64,000 bases of DNA from Agapetus fuscipes (GCA_951799405.1 OX637362.1:12634493-12698492), one strand, 5' to 3'; counted from the first letter of the stretch, positions 1 through 10,232 are shown. Notes: generated from the letters alone by a model not told the origin. A program made the numbers and translations.

Positions 1-575
1 AATGGTCTATACGGCAAACAAGAACTAAGGCAGCGAACTGGCCCTTACAGTTTTCGACGTTTCTAAATTTCTGAAACCCTTTTTTTTATCAAAAATAAAA
101 AAAATTCCACTTCTATCTTTATACAGTCGCAACCTAATATATTCTCTGACATTATGCGTCCTCCCTGTACTAAGCTACATCCGCCACCTCGCTCTGGGGG
201 AGAGTGGGACGCAAAACGACCTACGTGATTTCAGTAGAAATTGATATTTTATGATGTCGAACTTACGAACTCGGCCCGTGATGAGAATGGCAAGCGGTCT
301 TTTTTTCCACTGCGCCCATTTCCGCGCGCTACCCCTTTGTTCCATTCCAATATAAATGGTATTCTTTTTATCTCCGCACCACTCTCCTCTCACCTCTTTG
401 GAGACCATTTCCTTTTTTTTGTTATTATTTTATTATGTCACTTTATGAGCGCTTAAGGAAAATTACCTTAAAAATTGAGCGAATAAAATGAATAACTCTT
501 ATTTTTTATTGACTAAAACTAAAACAAATCAATTTCTATTGACTGCCATTTAGAATTTATGATTATTCGTGTATT
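1..575. other. Unassigned AT-rich sequence
   Basis: No coding region, RNA or repeat family seen elsewhere in the window is recognised here. Short open frames on both strands lack any domain and overlap each other. Confidence 0.5.
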
Positions 576-735
576 CCTTGACTTAAAGAGTTATAGGTTG
601 GTGTAAGGCTGACCTCTAATACTGCACACAATGATTCACTTTCCCAATGTCACCCCTGTTTCAAGGAAGGTCGGAAAAACTTGCAGGGCTTATGTTCATT
701 TGCGGTTTAGTTTTAATTGTTAAGTACATTGTAAA
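576..735 (+). repeat. RTa LINE 3'-end fragment
   Basis: Begins with the CCTTGACTTA-type segment and carries the GGTTCACTTT-like and CACCCCTGTTTCA blocks shared by all RTa 3' ends. It loses similarity before the GATTA tail. Confidence 0.75.
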
Positions 736-756
736 TAAAAAGTAAATTGTTGACCT

Positions 757-1004
757 TTAGGTTGTTATGCGGCTGACCACCCATAATATAAAAATTGGTT
801 CACTTTGCCAATGTCACCCCTGTTTCAGGGAAGGACGGCAAGAGTTGCAAGGCTTATGTTCATTTGAGATTGGGTTTTTATATTGTAGGTCCACATGCGG
901 CATGTGTTAGCGCGAAATTATACATATCTGCTTGTGGGAATGCATTTAGTATAAATCTTAAATGATATATATCTTTGCAGCTTAGATTAGATTAGATTAG
1001 ATTA
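757..1004 (+). repeat. RTa LINE 3' end, 5'-truncated, with tandem tail
   Basis: Nearly complete 250-bp RTa 3' region: GCGGCTGACCACCCAT near the start, CACATGCGGCATGTG in the middle, and four GATTA-type units at 987-1004. It lies 20 bp behind another fragment of the same family. Confidence 0.85.
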
Positions 1005-1318
1005 CACATTCAGCATAGTTTGCAGTTGCTGACAAAAGACATCTGCCCTAATCGTCTGACCAGATTTAATAAATTGCACAGAATCTGTACTCGACTTTCT
1101 TGCAAAAATTAACCCACTGTATGACGTATGTAAAGCTAGAATCATCTACCAGCTTATGCCGTTTCAATAAAAATATAATATATCAATAATAAATCCATTT
1201 TATTCCACCGCGGTGTGTACCTGCATACTCGTACAATATGGATATAGGCATATAAATACTTAAATGAATATAAATATTTTGTTGATTTATTTGAAAAAGT
1301 ACCAATTACACAAGAAAG

Positions 1319-1352
1319 ATCCTCGACTCATAGGTTGGTATGAAGCTGACCT
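1319..1352 (+). repeat. RTa LINE 3'-end sliver
   Basis: About 34 bp (CTCATAGGTTGGTATGAAGC and flanks) match the start of the RTa 3' end, then stop abruptly at the RTc tail. It looks like an RTa copy interrupted or replaced by RTc. Confidence 0.55.
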
Positions 1353-1469
1353 CTGTACTGTACTGTACTGTACTGTACTGTATCCTGCCACCGTTTCATT
1401 AGGGGTGGGGCCGGGACCTCCGCAGATGCGCCTCCACTTTTTGCTGTCATCACCTTTTTCATACATACT
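1353..1469 (-). repeat. RTc LINE 3' end with ACTGT tail
   Basis: Read on the minus strand, a LINE 3' end finishes in a run of ACTGT-type units (1353-1380). The adjacent GGGGTGG.CC...GCCTCCA block and CATCACCTTTTTCATACAT match the RTc copy at 8158-8300. Confidence 0.6.
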
Positions 1470-1970
1470 ATAGATCCATTTTTCATCACAGGTAATAATT
1501 CGATTTAAAATCCCCTCATTATTGTGCCGTTTGAGTAATGTAACGCAGCAGTCGACGCGCGTTTGTTGATTTGCTTCACCCAATTTGTGAGGTACTCACC
1601 TTTCAAGCTTTTTCACCTTTCCAATTTGCTTGAAGTGGATTAAAATAGTTTTATCACTAATTTTGCAGCCTACAGCTTACTCGGACGTGGTTTGCGCTGG
1701 ATTGGATCCCACAATAGCCTTCAATTCCTAATTATATCAACTTTGGTCTCAGGCCGTCCACGAGGCTTGTTCTGCAGGCCGAAATTTCCAGAACGAAAAC
1801 ATTGGAACCAAAAACGCACGGTGTTTTATTTTGCAAAACCGTTGCCATACACATCATTAATCCTTCGAACCGTTTTTGCAGCACCTCGTGCTTGTAAATA
1901 ACGCGATATTTCAAGTTTTTCATTTTGTAAAATGAGTGATGTAAAGAAAAAAACAATTGAGCAACGAACA
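1470..1970 (-). pseudogene. mariner transposase relic
   Basis: On the minus strand, broken frames read like a mariner transposase. A stretch resembling FKSGDFSLEDEPRSGRP of the helix-turn-helix linker appears near 1750-1800 (FRSGNFGLQNKPRGRP). VPHKLGEANQQTRVD and ILNRIITCDEKWIY follow at 1480-1590 and hold the first catalytic Asp region (canonical GDEKW, here CDEKW). The C-terminal half with the remaining acidic residues is missing where RTc begins. Frameshifts and stops show that it is dead. The family belongs to the Tc1/mariner superfamily of cut-and-paste transposases. Confidence 0.8.
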
Positions 1971-2096
1971 AATGAATTACAAATTTTAAAACACAAATAC
2001 TTGAGTAAAAAGCTGTATAAATTTGAATTTGAAACTCTTAACCAAAGAGGAGATATTTGAAATCAAAGTGGCCAGTACGGTAAAACACCAATTTCA

Positions 2097-2321
2097 TAAT
2101 GTAAGGACCTAATATTAAATGCATCCCCACAAGCAGATACGCATAATTTTGCGCTCACACATGCCGCATGTGGACCTGCAATATAAAAAAACTCAATCTC
2201 AAATGAACATAAGCCTTGCAACTCTTGTCGACCTTCCCTGAAACAAGGGTTATATTGGCAAAGTGAACCATTTCTTACAGTATGGGTGGTCAGCTTCATA
2301 CCAAACTATACATCAAGGAAT
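2097..2321 (-). repeat. RTa LINE 3' end, 5'-truncated
   Basis: Minus-strand RTa 3' end with the CACATGCCGCATGTG block and the CCCTGAAACA block. The tandem tail is not evident. Confidence 0.8.
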
Positions 2322-2700
2322 AATGTGTCGCTCTGTCATTTGTCGTTTATTTATTTTGATCATTTTTCCCTGTATCGTTCTCTCATGGAAACACTGTTGT
2401 CAAACATAACTTCAATTTCAGGATCCTGTTAGTTTTTTATGCTCTTAATTCGATAGCTTTCATGACAATTTTGCAATATCTTCGTCGTTTTGTGAAATAG
2501 CTTTCTATTGCTCCACATATTTATCAGAGCGTTTCGCACCTTGTACTTCATCAACGCTTTTGTTTATATGAACTGAGTTTTAAAGCAGTATGGCAACACC
2601 TTTTTTCTAAAACATCATTTAACTTTTCATTTTATATTTTTATCATTTATTTTATTTTCAATGATGATTTCAACGACTTATAATATATAATCAAGATTTC
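2322..2700. other. Unassigned AT-rich spacer
   Basis: No family seen elsewhere in the window is recognised. Confidence 0.4.
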
Positions 2701-2955
2701 AATGACTTATAGGTTGGTATGAGACTGACCACCCATACTGTAAAAAATGGTTCACTTTGCCAATGTCACCCCTGTTTCAGGGAATGTCGGCAAAAGTTGC
2801 AGGGCTTATGTTAATTTGAGGTTTGGATTTTATTTGTAAGTACACAATCAGCATTTGTAAGCGCGAACTACACGCGTTTGTTTGTGGGCATACATCTGAG
2901 AGCTTTGAATGAATATATCCTTGCAACTTAGATTATAGATTATAGATAGATTATT
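2701..2955 (+). repeat. RTa LINE 3' end, GATTATA-tail subfamily
   Basis: Close to the 3' end of the long copy at 53895-54158 (CAGCATTTGTAAGCGCGAAC and ATATATCCTTGCAACTTAGA are shared). Its tail is GATTATA-like units. Confidence 0.85.
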
Positions 2956-3366
2956 ATTATTATCAACAAGGTCAAAAACGTTTTTAATTATTTATTAAAA
3001 TCAATTAATATCTGTGAAAAGAAACAGTGTTTCATTAGAAATTTGTTTATTAAAATATAAAAATCAATTTTATTTTTCATTTAAAAATTGAATCAAATTG
3101 TTGAGGTTACTAAATAACTTTCAAAAATCTTGTCGGTTACACCAAAACCATACTTCGAAAACGTAGTTGTTTGCTTGAGTATAAACAACACAAAAATCAT
3201 CGTAGAGCTATGGGAATTAGCGCATTAGAAAGAGCAAAAAAATTCTAGTAGGATAGCATTGGTTGTGCCAAATAATCATTTTGTTAATTTCGGGAATTTA
3301 CAAACAAATGCATTTACAAGCATGTACGTTGGCCACCCTGCATGGTGCATTGGCCCCAGTACATCA

Positions 3367-3505
3367 GTTAGACATTGATACTCGCCGCCGAATGTCAATA
3401 TTGGTCGATCTTTAGTTAGCTCTGCATCGGTGCCAGAGTTAGACATTGTTACTCGTCGCCGGAGGTCGACATTGTTTGACCTCTCGCTAACTCTACATCG
3501 CATCT
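3367..3505. repeat. Two diverged direct repeats, about 70 bp each
   Basis: GTTAGACATTG.TACTCG.CGCCG is followed about 70 bp later by a second copy, and both end in AGCTCTGCATCG / AACTCTACATCG. The unit is locally GC-rich. Function unknown. Confidence 0.6.
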
Positions 3506-4204
3506 TGCATCGCGCAACATATCGTTGTTCCCGCATCGCGCAATAGTTACCACCGCACCGCCAAAAGAAGGAAACTACCCGCAGCGTCAACCCTGGATTC
3601 GCCTTCAGGAACCAGAGAAGTTCCATGTACCTAAGTCTCTGCAGTTACTTTTTGATTCTGATGACGTAACCTGAAACCCGCCTCTTGGGGAGTAGAAATA
3701 ATCCTAGTGGTTGAACCCCCTTGTGGAAGGATATAAACCAACATACAGTCCATTTAACCCCAAACCCCACCAGCATTCATAACTCATTTTTGACCAAAAT
3801 GTTGCTTAGCACTGCCTTTAAACCGTCGATATATCTTTGCAATATAGAAAATGAATGGATGCAAAAAATAATGATTTTTATTTGCACATATTTTCATTGA
3901 TAGAAGGTTGTGAACGGCATTTTCCAGCCCTTAAACCTCCCCTCGGCGGTATTCATATCTGGCAGTCATGCCTTCGCCCCATCCACAGTGGCGGGGGCTG
4001 CTTTAATTGTCTCTTCTCTTATAAAACATGCATAATAATGTGGATTAGGGGTAGGCAGGGCTATGTTAATTGTTCACTCGACAACCCTTGGTCGAGATTC
4101 GCCCCTCCACCCAATGAATACATAACTGAGAACGGTCTTATTATTATTTTATTACACGGCGGGATGATGTATTGAATTTAGTGTAAACAATGCTTCATCT
4201 AAAT
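3506..4204. other. Unassigned sequence
   Basis: Contains short open frames on both strands (for example 3855-4175 plus) without a recognisable domain. No repeat family seen elsewhere in the window. Confidence 0.4.
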
Positions 4205-4452
4205 TTAAATCTAAGCTGCAAAGATATATATCATTTAAGATTCATATTAAACGCATTCCCACAAGCGGACATTTATAAGTTCGCGTTAACATGCCGCGTG
4301 TGGACCTACAATATAAAAACTCAATCTCAAACGAACATAAACCCTGCGACTCTTGCCGATCTTCCCTAAAACAGTGGTGACATAAGCAAAGTGAGCCATT
4401 TTTTACAGTATGGGTGGTCAGCCACATACGAACTTATAAGTCAAGGAATACA
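4205..4452 (-). repeat. RTa LINE 3' end, 5'-truncated
   Basis: Minus-strand copy with the AAGCTGCAAAGATATATATC block, a mutated CATGCCGCGTGTG block and the CCAT..TTTACAGTATGGGTGG end. Confidence 0.85.
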
Positions 4453-4536
4453 AGCAATTAATTACATCCAGTTATACAAACAAACGATGCTCCGTCATAA
4501 TTAAATTCTGCTTTCTGAGCTGAAGATTTTAGCTTT

Positions 4537-4852
4537 GACCGGTCCGTAGTCCAGTGGTAGCACTTCGGACTCCTAAATGGAAGGTTGTGGGTTCGAATCC
4601 CGGCAAAGCACAAAAAATATACCATTTATATTTCCAAATATGCTCTTTGCTCGGTTGAAATAATGCATAAGCCCTTTACCAAAGACCGGCCACTAAAGGT
4701 TCATCCAGCCTCACAGCAACTGGGTCTTTCTTGAGTATTGGCGCTTTGTAGCGACGACCAAGTTCGTGCACCTCTGCGGCTCTACAACAAGTGTCATAGA
4801 CCCCTTGAGTCTCTAGAATCTAAGGAGTCTCCAACACAGGGTTTCTTAAAAA
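4537..4852 (+). mobile_element. SINE-A with A-tail module (SINE-A2)
   Basis: tRNA-derived head: an A-box-like TAGTCCAGTGGTAG and a perfect B-box core GGTTCGAATCCC, followed by CGGCAAAGCACA. The body carries TACCATTTATATTTCCAAATA, ACCAAAGACCGGCCACTAA and CCAGCCTCACAGCAACTGGG. Its 3' module (CACCTCTGCGGC...AACAAGTGTCATAGACCCC...AGGAGTCTCC) ends in an A-run. Only the copy at 25738-26060 shares this module. Head promoters of this kind are read by RNA polymerase III. Confidence 0.88.
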
Positions 4853-5269
4853 AAAACAGCAATGAATAATTAATAAATAAAAATTGTTGTGTAACAAAAG
4901 GATTTCTACTTTGACAAAATTTTCAATGCTTTATAGTGGCACCGATACGCAAAATATTTTGGTTCATTATTTTAATTGACGGAGCTTGCAAAACAAGATT
5001 TTAAGCGTGGCGCCAAACGAACAATAATACAAATATACAGCGCGCCAAATAAAAACGCAGTCTCTGCAATTGATGTGTTATTGAAAAAGCTGTTTCGGTT
5101 TTAATGGAATTATTAAAATCTGATGGTAAAAAATGGATTGCATCCCATAGAGATGGGTGTGTGCAGAGAACGTCGTATGCGGGGTATGAAATTATTGTAG
5201 TTGTGTGATATTGAACAATAGTTTGAAGCAAAGGCGTACCATCGTATTATGTGGCTAAAAAACCTCCAA

Positions 5270-5306
5270 CAATACTGTAACTGTAACTCTGTCACCATTC
5301 CGCTAA
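5270..5306 (-). repeat. RTc LINE 3' tail (part 1, split by MITE)
   Basis: Minus-strand RTc tail of ACTGTA-type units followed by CACCATTCCGCTAA. The rest of the copy resumes at 5438 after the MITE. Confidence 0.8.
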
Positions 5307-5434
5307 GGCCCAGTATTTTCAACGTTAGCATAGCGACTTTATACTGAATAAAAAGGACGCACTTATGTCAAACGTGTGGGTAGCTTTTTTTATCAGTTTA
5401 AAGTCACGTAAGCTAACGTTGAAAATACTGAGCC
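5307..5434. mobile_element. Harbinger-like MITE, 128 bp
   Basis: The ends are inverted repeats: GGCCCAGTATTTTCAACGTT on the left and its near-perfect complement ending CTGAGCC on the right. TAA at 5304-5306 and TAA at 5435-5437 flank it. A TWA target and GGCC-type termini fit PIF/Harbinger elements. It interrupts an RTc copy at CCGCTAA/GGGTGG, which fixes the boundaries. It is too short to encode anything. Confidence 0.85.
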
Positions 5435-5437
5435 TAA

Positions 5438-5740
5438 GGGTGGCCAGAGTAGCATCTATTTTTTCCTATCCTGACATACCTCTTTCAATTCATTAATATC
5501 CATCACCTTTTTCATGCATTTTCTTCTTTTGCGCTCACTTTGTATATCCCATGCTTTCACAATCTCCTCAATCTGATCACTCCATCCTTTTATCGGTTGT
5601 CCCTTCACGCTTTTTCCTTTCACACTTTCTTTGTATAATATACTTTGTCAGTCTATCATCATTCATTCTTTCCACATGCCCAAACCATCTCATCACATTC
5701 TTTTGTACCTTACATAACTGTCACATCCTCTTTCAATGGT
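5438..5740 (-). pseudogene. RTc LINE C-terminus (part 2)
   Basis: Reverse complement of a LINE ORF C-terminal segment, parallel to 8215-8460: ATACCTCTTTCAATTCATT.ATATCCATCACC and the region encoding KERKRR-type residues are shared. It is disrupted by small indels. Confidence 0.75.
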
Positions 5741-6035
5741 TCGACAAAAACACAAACTCCCTGTTTCGAGTCGCAGCATCCAAGGTTAAAAAAAACCATG
5801 ATGATCGCCGATCTTCAATGAAAGCGGCACCAAAAAAAAAAAACGTGCACTCATAGTAAATGAGATAAGTAGAAAGCTCCCTTAGAAAATCCTTGTTTTG
5901 TACAAAGACAAAAATATAATATCCATTTCGTCATCTGAGTGCTTGTATGTCTTATCTCCAACAGAGGTTATTTCCTATGGGCAATTTTTATAAGTACGTG
6001 TACTGTACCAATGTGCCGTATGAAAACTGGATATT

Positions 6036-6456
6036 ATCTATAATCTATAATCTAAGTTGCAAGGATATATTCATTCAAAGCTCTCAGATGTATGCCCACA
6101 AACAAACACGTGTAGTTCGCGCTTACAAATGCTGATTGTGTACTTACAAATAAAATCCAAACCTCAAATGAACATAAGCCCTGCAACTCTTGCCGACATT
6201 CCCTGAAACAGGGGTGACATTGGCAAAGTGAACCATTTTTTACAGTATGGGTGGTCAACCTCATACCAACCTATAAGTCAAGGAATACGAGTAATAAATA
6301 ACATTTAAGTATAAGAAAACAACAAAACCTTAAAAATAAATCTATACAAAAAAAGTCAAAAATGTCGAATGCAAAAAATGTAGCAAGCTAATAAACCAAC
6401 ATTACAAATCAGCATTGCAGATTAGCCGCCACTTCTTCCTGTCCTTGCATACTTCT
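6036..6456 (-). repeat. RTa LINE 3' end reaching into the ORF C-terminus
   Basis: Minus-strand copy from the ATAATCTATAATCTAAG tail through the whole 3' UTR, ending in the last ORF codons (AGCCGCCACTTCTTCCTGTC, 6424-6443). It is nearly identical to 63450-63856 and 53740-54158, so it is recent. Confidence 0.9.
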
Positions 6457-6522
6457 TTATATTATATTGATTTAATATATATCTAAGAAAGGTCAGTGAC
6501 AAAAATGTTTTTTTTCTGAATG

Positions 6523-6666
6523 ATAAGTTGCAGGGTTTATGTTCATTTGAGGTTTGGATTTTGATTTGTAAGTACAAATTCAGCATTTGTAAGCGCGAAC
6601 TTACACGTGTTTGGTTGTGGGGCATGCATTTGAAATGAGCTCGGAATGTGAATATATGTGTGCAAC
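6523..6666 (+). repeat. RTa LINE 3'-end fragment
   Basis: AAGTTGCAGGGTTTATGTTC through GAATATATGTGTGCAAC matches the second half of the RTa 3' UTR, in opposite orientation to the copy just before it. Confidence 0.8.
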
Positions 6667-6867
6667 ATACATATATATTAACGTTACAATAATTGATATG
6701 CTTATAACCAAATATTCAATTCAAACAAATTCAGACAAAATAAATCAACTCCTGAAGACAAACTTTTTTTTTTTTTTTTTGTAATATTATATTTTACACC
6801 TTGTCTCACCCCTCCATAGCTCCACCACCTAAAAATGGAATTCACGTTCGTAATTTTAGACAGTAAG

Positions 6868-7030
6868 TACCCTTTCACAATAGATTTGTACCCTTTCACA
6901 ATAGATATGTACCCTTTCACAATAGATCTGTACCCTTTCACAATAGATCTGTACCCTTTCACAATAGATCTGTACCCGTTCACAATAGATCTGTACCCTT
7001 TCCCAATAGATGTGTACCGTTTCACAATAC
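6868..7030. repeat. 21-bp satellite, about 8 units
   Basis: TACCCTTTCACAATAGATCTG-like units start at 6868, 6889, 6910, 6931, 6952, 6973, 6994 and 7015, exactly 21 bp apart. Because 21 is a multiple of three, repetitive frames are open on both strands (YPFTIDL and GYRSIVK units). These are by-products, not genes. Next to it (7028-7074) is the inverted end of a TA-rich MITE that shares the TTTCACAATA motif. Confidence 0.9.
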
Positions 7031-7074
7031 TTGAAGTATCGAGTATTGTGAAAAAACTCTTACTACGGGTACTG
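7028..7074. repeat. MITE-like terminal segment with small hairpin
   Basis: CACAATACT and AGTATTGTG form a 9-bp hairpin, followed by AAAAAACTCTTACTACGGGTAC. A similar end, AAAAAACTCGTACTCAGGGTAC, lies at 51990-52014, and a full element with a CCCTTAGTACGAGTT terminus is at 34820-35057. Confidence 0.55.
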
Positions 7075-7173
7075 TAAATTGTCTTGATAATGATATGATA
7101 ACATCAAAAGCCTTCAAATAAATAAAATCAAGTTGTGATGAAAAAAAATGGGGTTTATTCTTACATTATTATT

Positions 7174-7482
7174 TTGCTCGGTCCGTAGTCTAGCGGTTAA
7201 CACTTCTGTCGAGTAAATGGAAGTTTGTGGGTTCGAATCCCGGCGGAGCACAAAAAAGTACCATTTATATTTTCAAATATGCTCTTCGCTGGGGGAAAAA
7301 TTCAAATACTTTTACCAAAGACCGGTCACTAAAGGTCCATCCAGCCTTACAGCAACTGAGTCTTGCTTGAGAATTGGTGGTTTCTACAGCGACGACAAAG
7401 CTCGTAGAGGTCTCTTGAGGTGTGATACACAAAAACAGCACTCACCAAAAAATCATCTTATATTATTATTATTATATTTTTA
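7174..7482 (+). mobile_element. SINE-A with RTb-like 3' end (SINE-A1)
   Basis: Full-length tRNA-headed SINE. A TGCTCGG/CGGAGCA acceptor-like pair brackets the head, the A-box is TAGTCTAGCGGTTA and the B-box GGTTCGAATCC. The body has the TACCATTTATATTTTCAAAT and CCTTACAGCAACTGAG blocks. The 3' module GGTCTCTTGAGGTGTGATAC plus ACAAAAACAGC and an ATT-type tail matches the 3' terminus of the RTb LINE (36580-36655). Confidence 0.9.
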
Positions 7483-7489
7483 ATGTGGA

Positions 7490-7910
7490 AACGGGGGTTA
7501 CGCTACTGCATTTTTATCCAATCGTATTTTTGCATCAAAAACAATTCCGGAACATGCGAGCTATGTGAAAAACCAATTACTCTGCTATGCAGCGCCTATG
7601 CGGTAACCGAAAAATAACCAGTCGAGAGGGGGGGGCGCAGGAAAAACGTGTGGATGAATCGCTTTCCAGTTGCGCCCCTGATTGCTTGATAGTTTTAGCT
7701 GAAACTTCATTTGCTTCAAAGGAAAATGACAGCACAATTTATTATCTTCTTTTTTGGTTTTATGTACATTTGAGGAATACAATTCACCAAATTATCTTGC
7801 CTGACCAGAAATAGGTATTGGTCAGGCGCGTGCATAGGGTATGGAAATAAAAACACAATATTTTTTTTTTCCCATTCCTTTAAAATAACACATTTGAAAT
7901 TGACTGATGA
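7490..7910. other. Unassigned sequence
   Basis: Contains a GGGGGGGCGCAGG patch and short frames. GACCAGAAATAGGTATTGGTCAGGC at about 7802 is a small inverted repeat. No known family. Confidence 0.35.
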
Positions 7911-7919
7911 TTGAATTTG

Positions 7920-8098
7920 TTCACGATGGCTCCAATCGAACTGTTTTGATGTTTTGAAAATTATTTTAATAAAAATATTTGTAACCATTCTGCTCCTGAA
8001 GATGCCTCATTTGGCGAAAATGTTCGAGCACATAAAATTATAAATAAGTGAATAAAAACTATGTTTTACCCATTTAAATTTTTAAATATTTTTCATCT
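7920..8098 (+). mobile_element. PLE terminal-repeat fragment (family PLE-1)
   Basis: Shares with 23310-23475 the run TTTTGAAAATTATTTT.A, GTAACCATTCTGCTC and the closing segment from GTGAAT to TTTAAATATTT. It contains a hammerhead-like motif at 7991-8030. No protein-coding part is present. Confidence 0.8.
7991..8030 (+). ncRNA. Hammerhead ribozyme, PLE-1 family, core complete
   Basis: Order on the plus strand: stem I strand UGCUC (7991-7995), core CUGAAGA (7996-8002), one extra U (8003), stem II GCC...GGC (8004-8015), GAA (8016-8018), six-nt stem III AAUGUU (8019-8024, self-pairing with one G-U), C17 (8025), stem I strand GAGCA (8026-8030). Stem I pairs perfectly over 5 bp. Position 7 is A instead of the usual U, which hammerheads tolerate. 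A minimal stem III that works as a dimer is the known PLE arrangement. The extra residue after A9 may lower activity. Confidence 0.75.
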
Positions 8099-8109
8099 AC
8101 AGCTTAAAG

Positions 8110-8160
8110 CCGTTTTACCATATTTTGCCTACCTATTAGGCACATGTGTGTAAACGGGAT
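8110..8160. repeat. Low-copy repeat flanking RTc
   Basis: TTGCCTACCTATTAGGCACA...GGGATGCACGCCCCTG recurs at 41295-41345. In both places it directly precedes an ACTGTA/AGTTAAC-type run. Confidence 0.65.
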
Positions 8161-8470
8161 GCACGCCCCTGTAACTGTAACTGTAACTGTGTCGCCATTC
8201 CGCTAGGGGTGGCCAGAGCCTCTGCAGAGCTGCCTCCATTTTTTCCTATCCTTACATACCTCTTTCAATTCATTCATATCCATCACCTTTTTCATGCATT
8301 TTCTTCTTTTACGCTCACTTTGTCTATCCCATTCTTTCACAATCTCCTCCATCTGATCACTCCATACTTTTCTCGGTCGTCCCTTCCCTCTTTTTCCTCT
8401 CACACTTTCTTTGTATACATACTTTGTCAGTCTATCATCATTCATTCTTTCCACATGCCCAAACCATGGT
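8158..8470 (-). pseudogene. RTc LINE: ORF C-terminus and 3' end
   Basis: Minus-strand frame ending near 8203 gives MERMNDDRLTKYVY, a basic GKRGKGRPRKVWSDQ stretch and CKDRKKWRQLCRG. This is the same C-terminal layout as the RTa LINE (HLERMSDERLTKKVY, GRGRPRKVWKDQ, CKDRKKWRLIC), at roughly half identity. The 3' UTR is very short and ends in ACTGTA-type units (8168-8190). Only the last ~85 codons remain because the copy is 5'-truncated. A LINE protein of this type supplies the reverse transcriptase for its own RNA. Confidence 0.85.
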
Positions 8471-9148
8471 ACTTACAATATCGATAGATAATATATTATT
8501 TTATATATATTTTCTTTAATTATTGATAAATCGCTACCTAACATCCTAATGAATGACATACTTATGAATTAAACAATCAAATTTGATTTGTAAATTAAAT
8601 ATTGATTAGACGTTGGTGCTACAGGCCCCAAAGAACTTAAAATGAATTTTCATAATGTCAACATACAAACCTTAAGCTTTTATTTGTTGTCATTTTATTT
8701 CTGAGTTTCCATCTCTTCCCGCATCCATTTCTTGAAACCATATATGAAATTTTTGTTATAGTTGCGTGGGAGTGATCTTATAGTTGAATCTTGAGAGCAC
8801 ATCTCGAGATATGGCACCGAGAATCAGTTACCACTCTCCGAAACACACAAACTGCATTAGTCAATTTGTAGCTGAGTTGTTTAGTTTCTCGGACCAACTT
8901 GAATGGGGAGACTACCCACGTATATGTCACCACCTTAAAAGTTAAACTGAATAAGTGCATATTTACTGGTTTGATAAATCGTGAATTAAATATTTCCTTG
9001 GTTGTAATTAGCTACTTGTAGTTAGTGAACTCATAATATATATCTGGGTTCAAAGAGTGAATTGAAAACAGACAAAACTCTCTGATCGCAGCAACCAGAT
9101 GCGTGAAATGGGAGTTGGGCATATGGCGGCATTGGGCAAGGAGTCTAA
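8471..9148. other. Unassigned sequence
   Basis: No recognised coding region or repeat family. Confidence 0.4.
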
Positions 9149-9573
9149 GGCCCGGTATATTGAACTGTAGTAATATTTTAGTTAAATTTACTATTACTTG
9201 AACTTGTATTCAAAATACTCAATCTCGAGTTAACTAAAACCGAACATTACCGAAGTATGAGGCCACGCCCCCAAATGTTGGAAATAATTAAAATGCCATT
9301 CAAAAGCTTTAAAACAAACAACTATTCATAAAAATCATATGCCTAACCTTCATTAAGCTAGAAAACGAGACAAAAAAATGTTCAGTTTGCAACAATTTTG
9401 ATGTATCCTTACATTAAAAAAGAACAGCTGCTGTCAGTGAAGCGCCGCCATCTTGAAAATCGAAAGTTAAAGTTACTAAATATTTACTGGCGAAATTCGG
9501 TGAGTGAAATGTTATGATGATTTAACTAAAATTGCATTTTAGTTAACTTTACGATACTTCAAAATACCGGGCC
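9149..9573. mobile_element. Harbinger-like non-autonomous element, 425 bp
   Basis: Starts GGCCCGGTATATTGAA and ends with the inverted counterpart TTCAAAATACCGGGCC. TAA at 9146-9148 and TAA at 9574-9576 flank it as a 3-bp duplication. Internal subterminal inverted segments (TTTTAGTTAAATTTACTA on the left, TTTTAGTTAACTTTACGA on the right) are present. No transposase frame. Termini resemble those of the 128-bp MITE at 5307. Confidence 0.85.
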
Positions 9574-9576
9574 TAA

Positions 9577-10110
9577 ATGATTGTGGTTTCTACTCATGTA
9601 AATTTTATATTACTGGTCATGTATTGCACCCCTCGCGTGACTGGACTGGAATAAACAAATTTATTACTATAAGGAAATGGTCATGAAAAAATTCTAAGCT
9701 ACAGGATTTTCACAATTTTGTAGTTTTTTCTCTCGTGGAAAATAGGAAAACGGTGTATTTGTTTGAGAAACCCATGTTAACTTAATTTGTCACTTATTCA
9801 GTTTTGCTTTTAAGGTATTGATATATTGTGTGGGAAAATTGTCGCTATGACTGAAAATATTTAAAGGAGAAAAAAATGCACCTGCAAATCTATCTATATT
9901 CTAAGTTGCTGTCACAGAAACCTGTAACCTGTAGACAGCGCGTCCACAGGGTGGCGGATAGAAGAATGCTTGACAGGCTTGCCTGAAGAGTAGGGATGAT
10001 TCGTGGACCGACAGTAAGTCACCAACCCGTCTGACAAACGTGGTCACCAATTACCAACTCCTTTCAATGAAATAAAAGATTTGAAGAGGCCAAAGCTTAG
10101 GAGTAAACTG
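9577..10110. other. Unassigned sequence with one shared block
   Basis: CTGGTCATGTATTGCACCCC.CGCGTGAC (9615-9641) recurs at 29669-29695. The rest is unrecognised. Confidence 0.4.
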
Positions 10111-10114
10111 AGGA

Positions 10115-10232
10115 ACAGGCTGGCCTTACGCCAACCACTTCAGTTGAATTAGGGGTTTTACAGCTTCCGAGGGGAAATACCGAAACGGGAAATATTTTTT
10201 TACATCCTCGATGAGATTCGAACGCGAGCTCT
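10115..10232 (-). repeat. SINE-B fragment
   Basis: Minus-strand SINE-B from GGCCTTACGCCAACCACTTC through AATACCGAAACGGGAAAT and CCTCGATGAGATTCGAACGC. It breaks at the head and abuts a second copy in the same orientation. Confidence 0.8.

Noticed and set aside
3276..3626. 116-codon minus-strand frame as a gene
   Set aside because: It crosses a pair of direct repeats and shows no recognisable domain.
6702..7077. Repetitive proteins on both strands (GYRSIVK and YPFTIDL units)
   Set aside because: They are translations of a 21-bp satellite, which stays open in frame because 21 is divisible by three.
7174..7250. tRNA genes at the many GGTTCGAATCC B-boxes
   Set aside because: Each is followed by a SINE body and repeated many times. 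Cloverleaf arms are degraded, so these are SINE heads and not tRNA genes.
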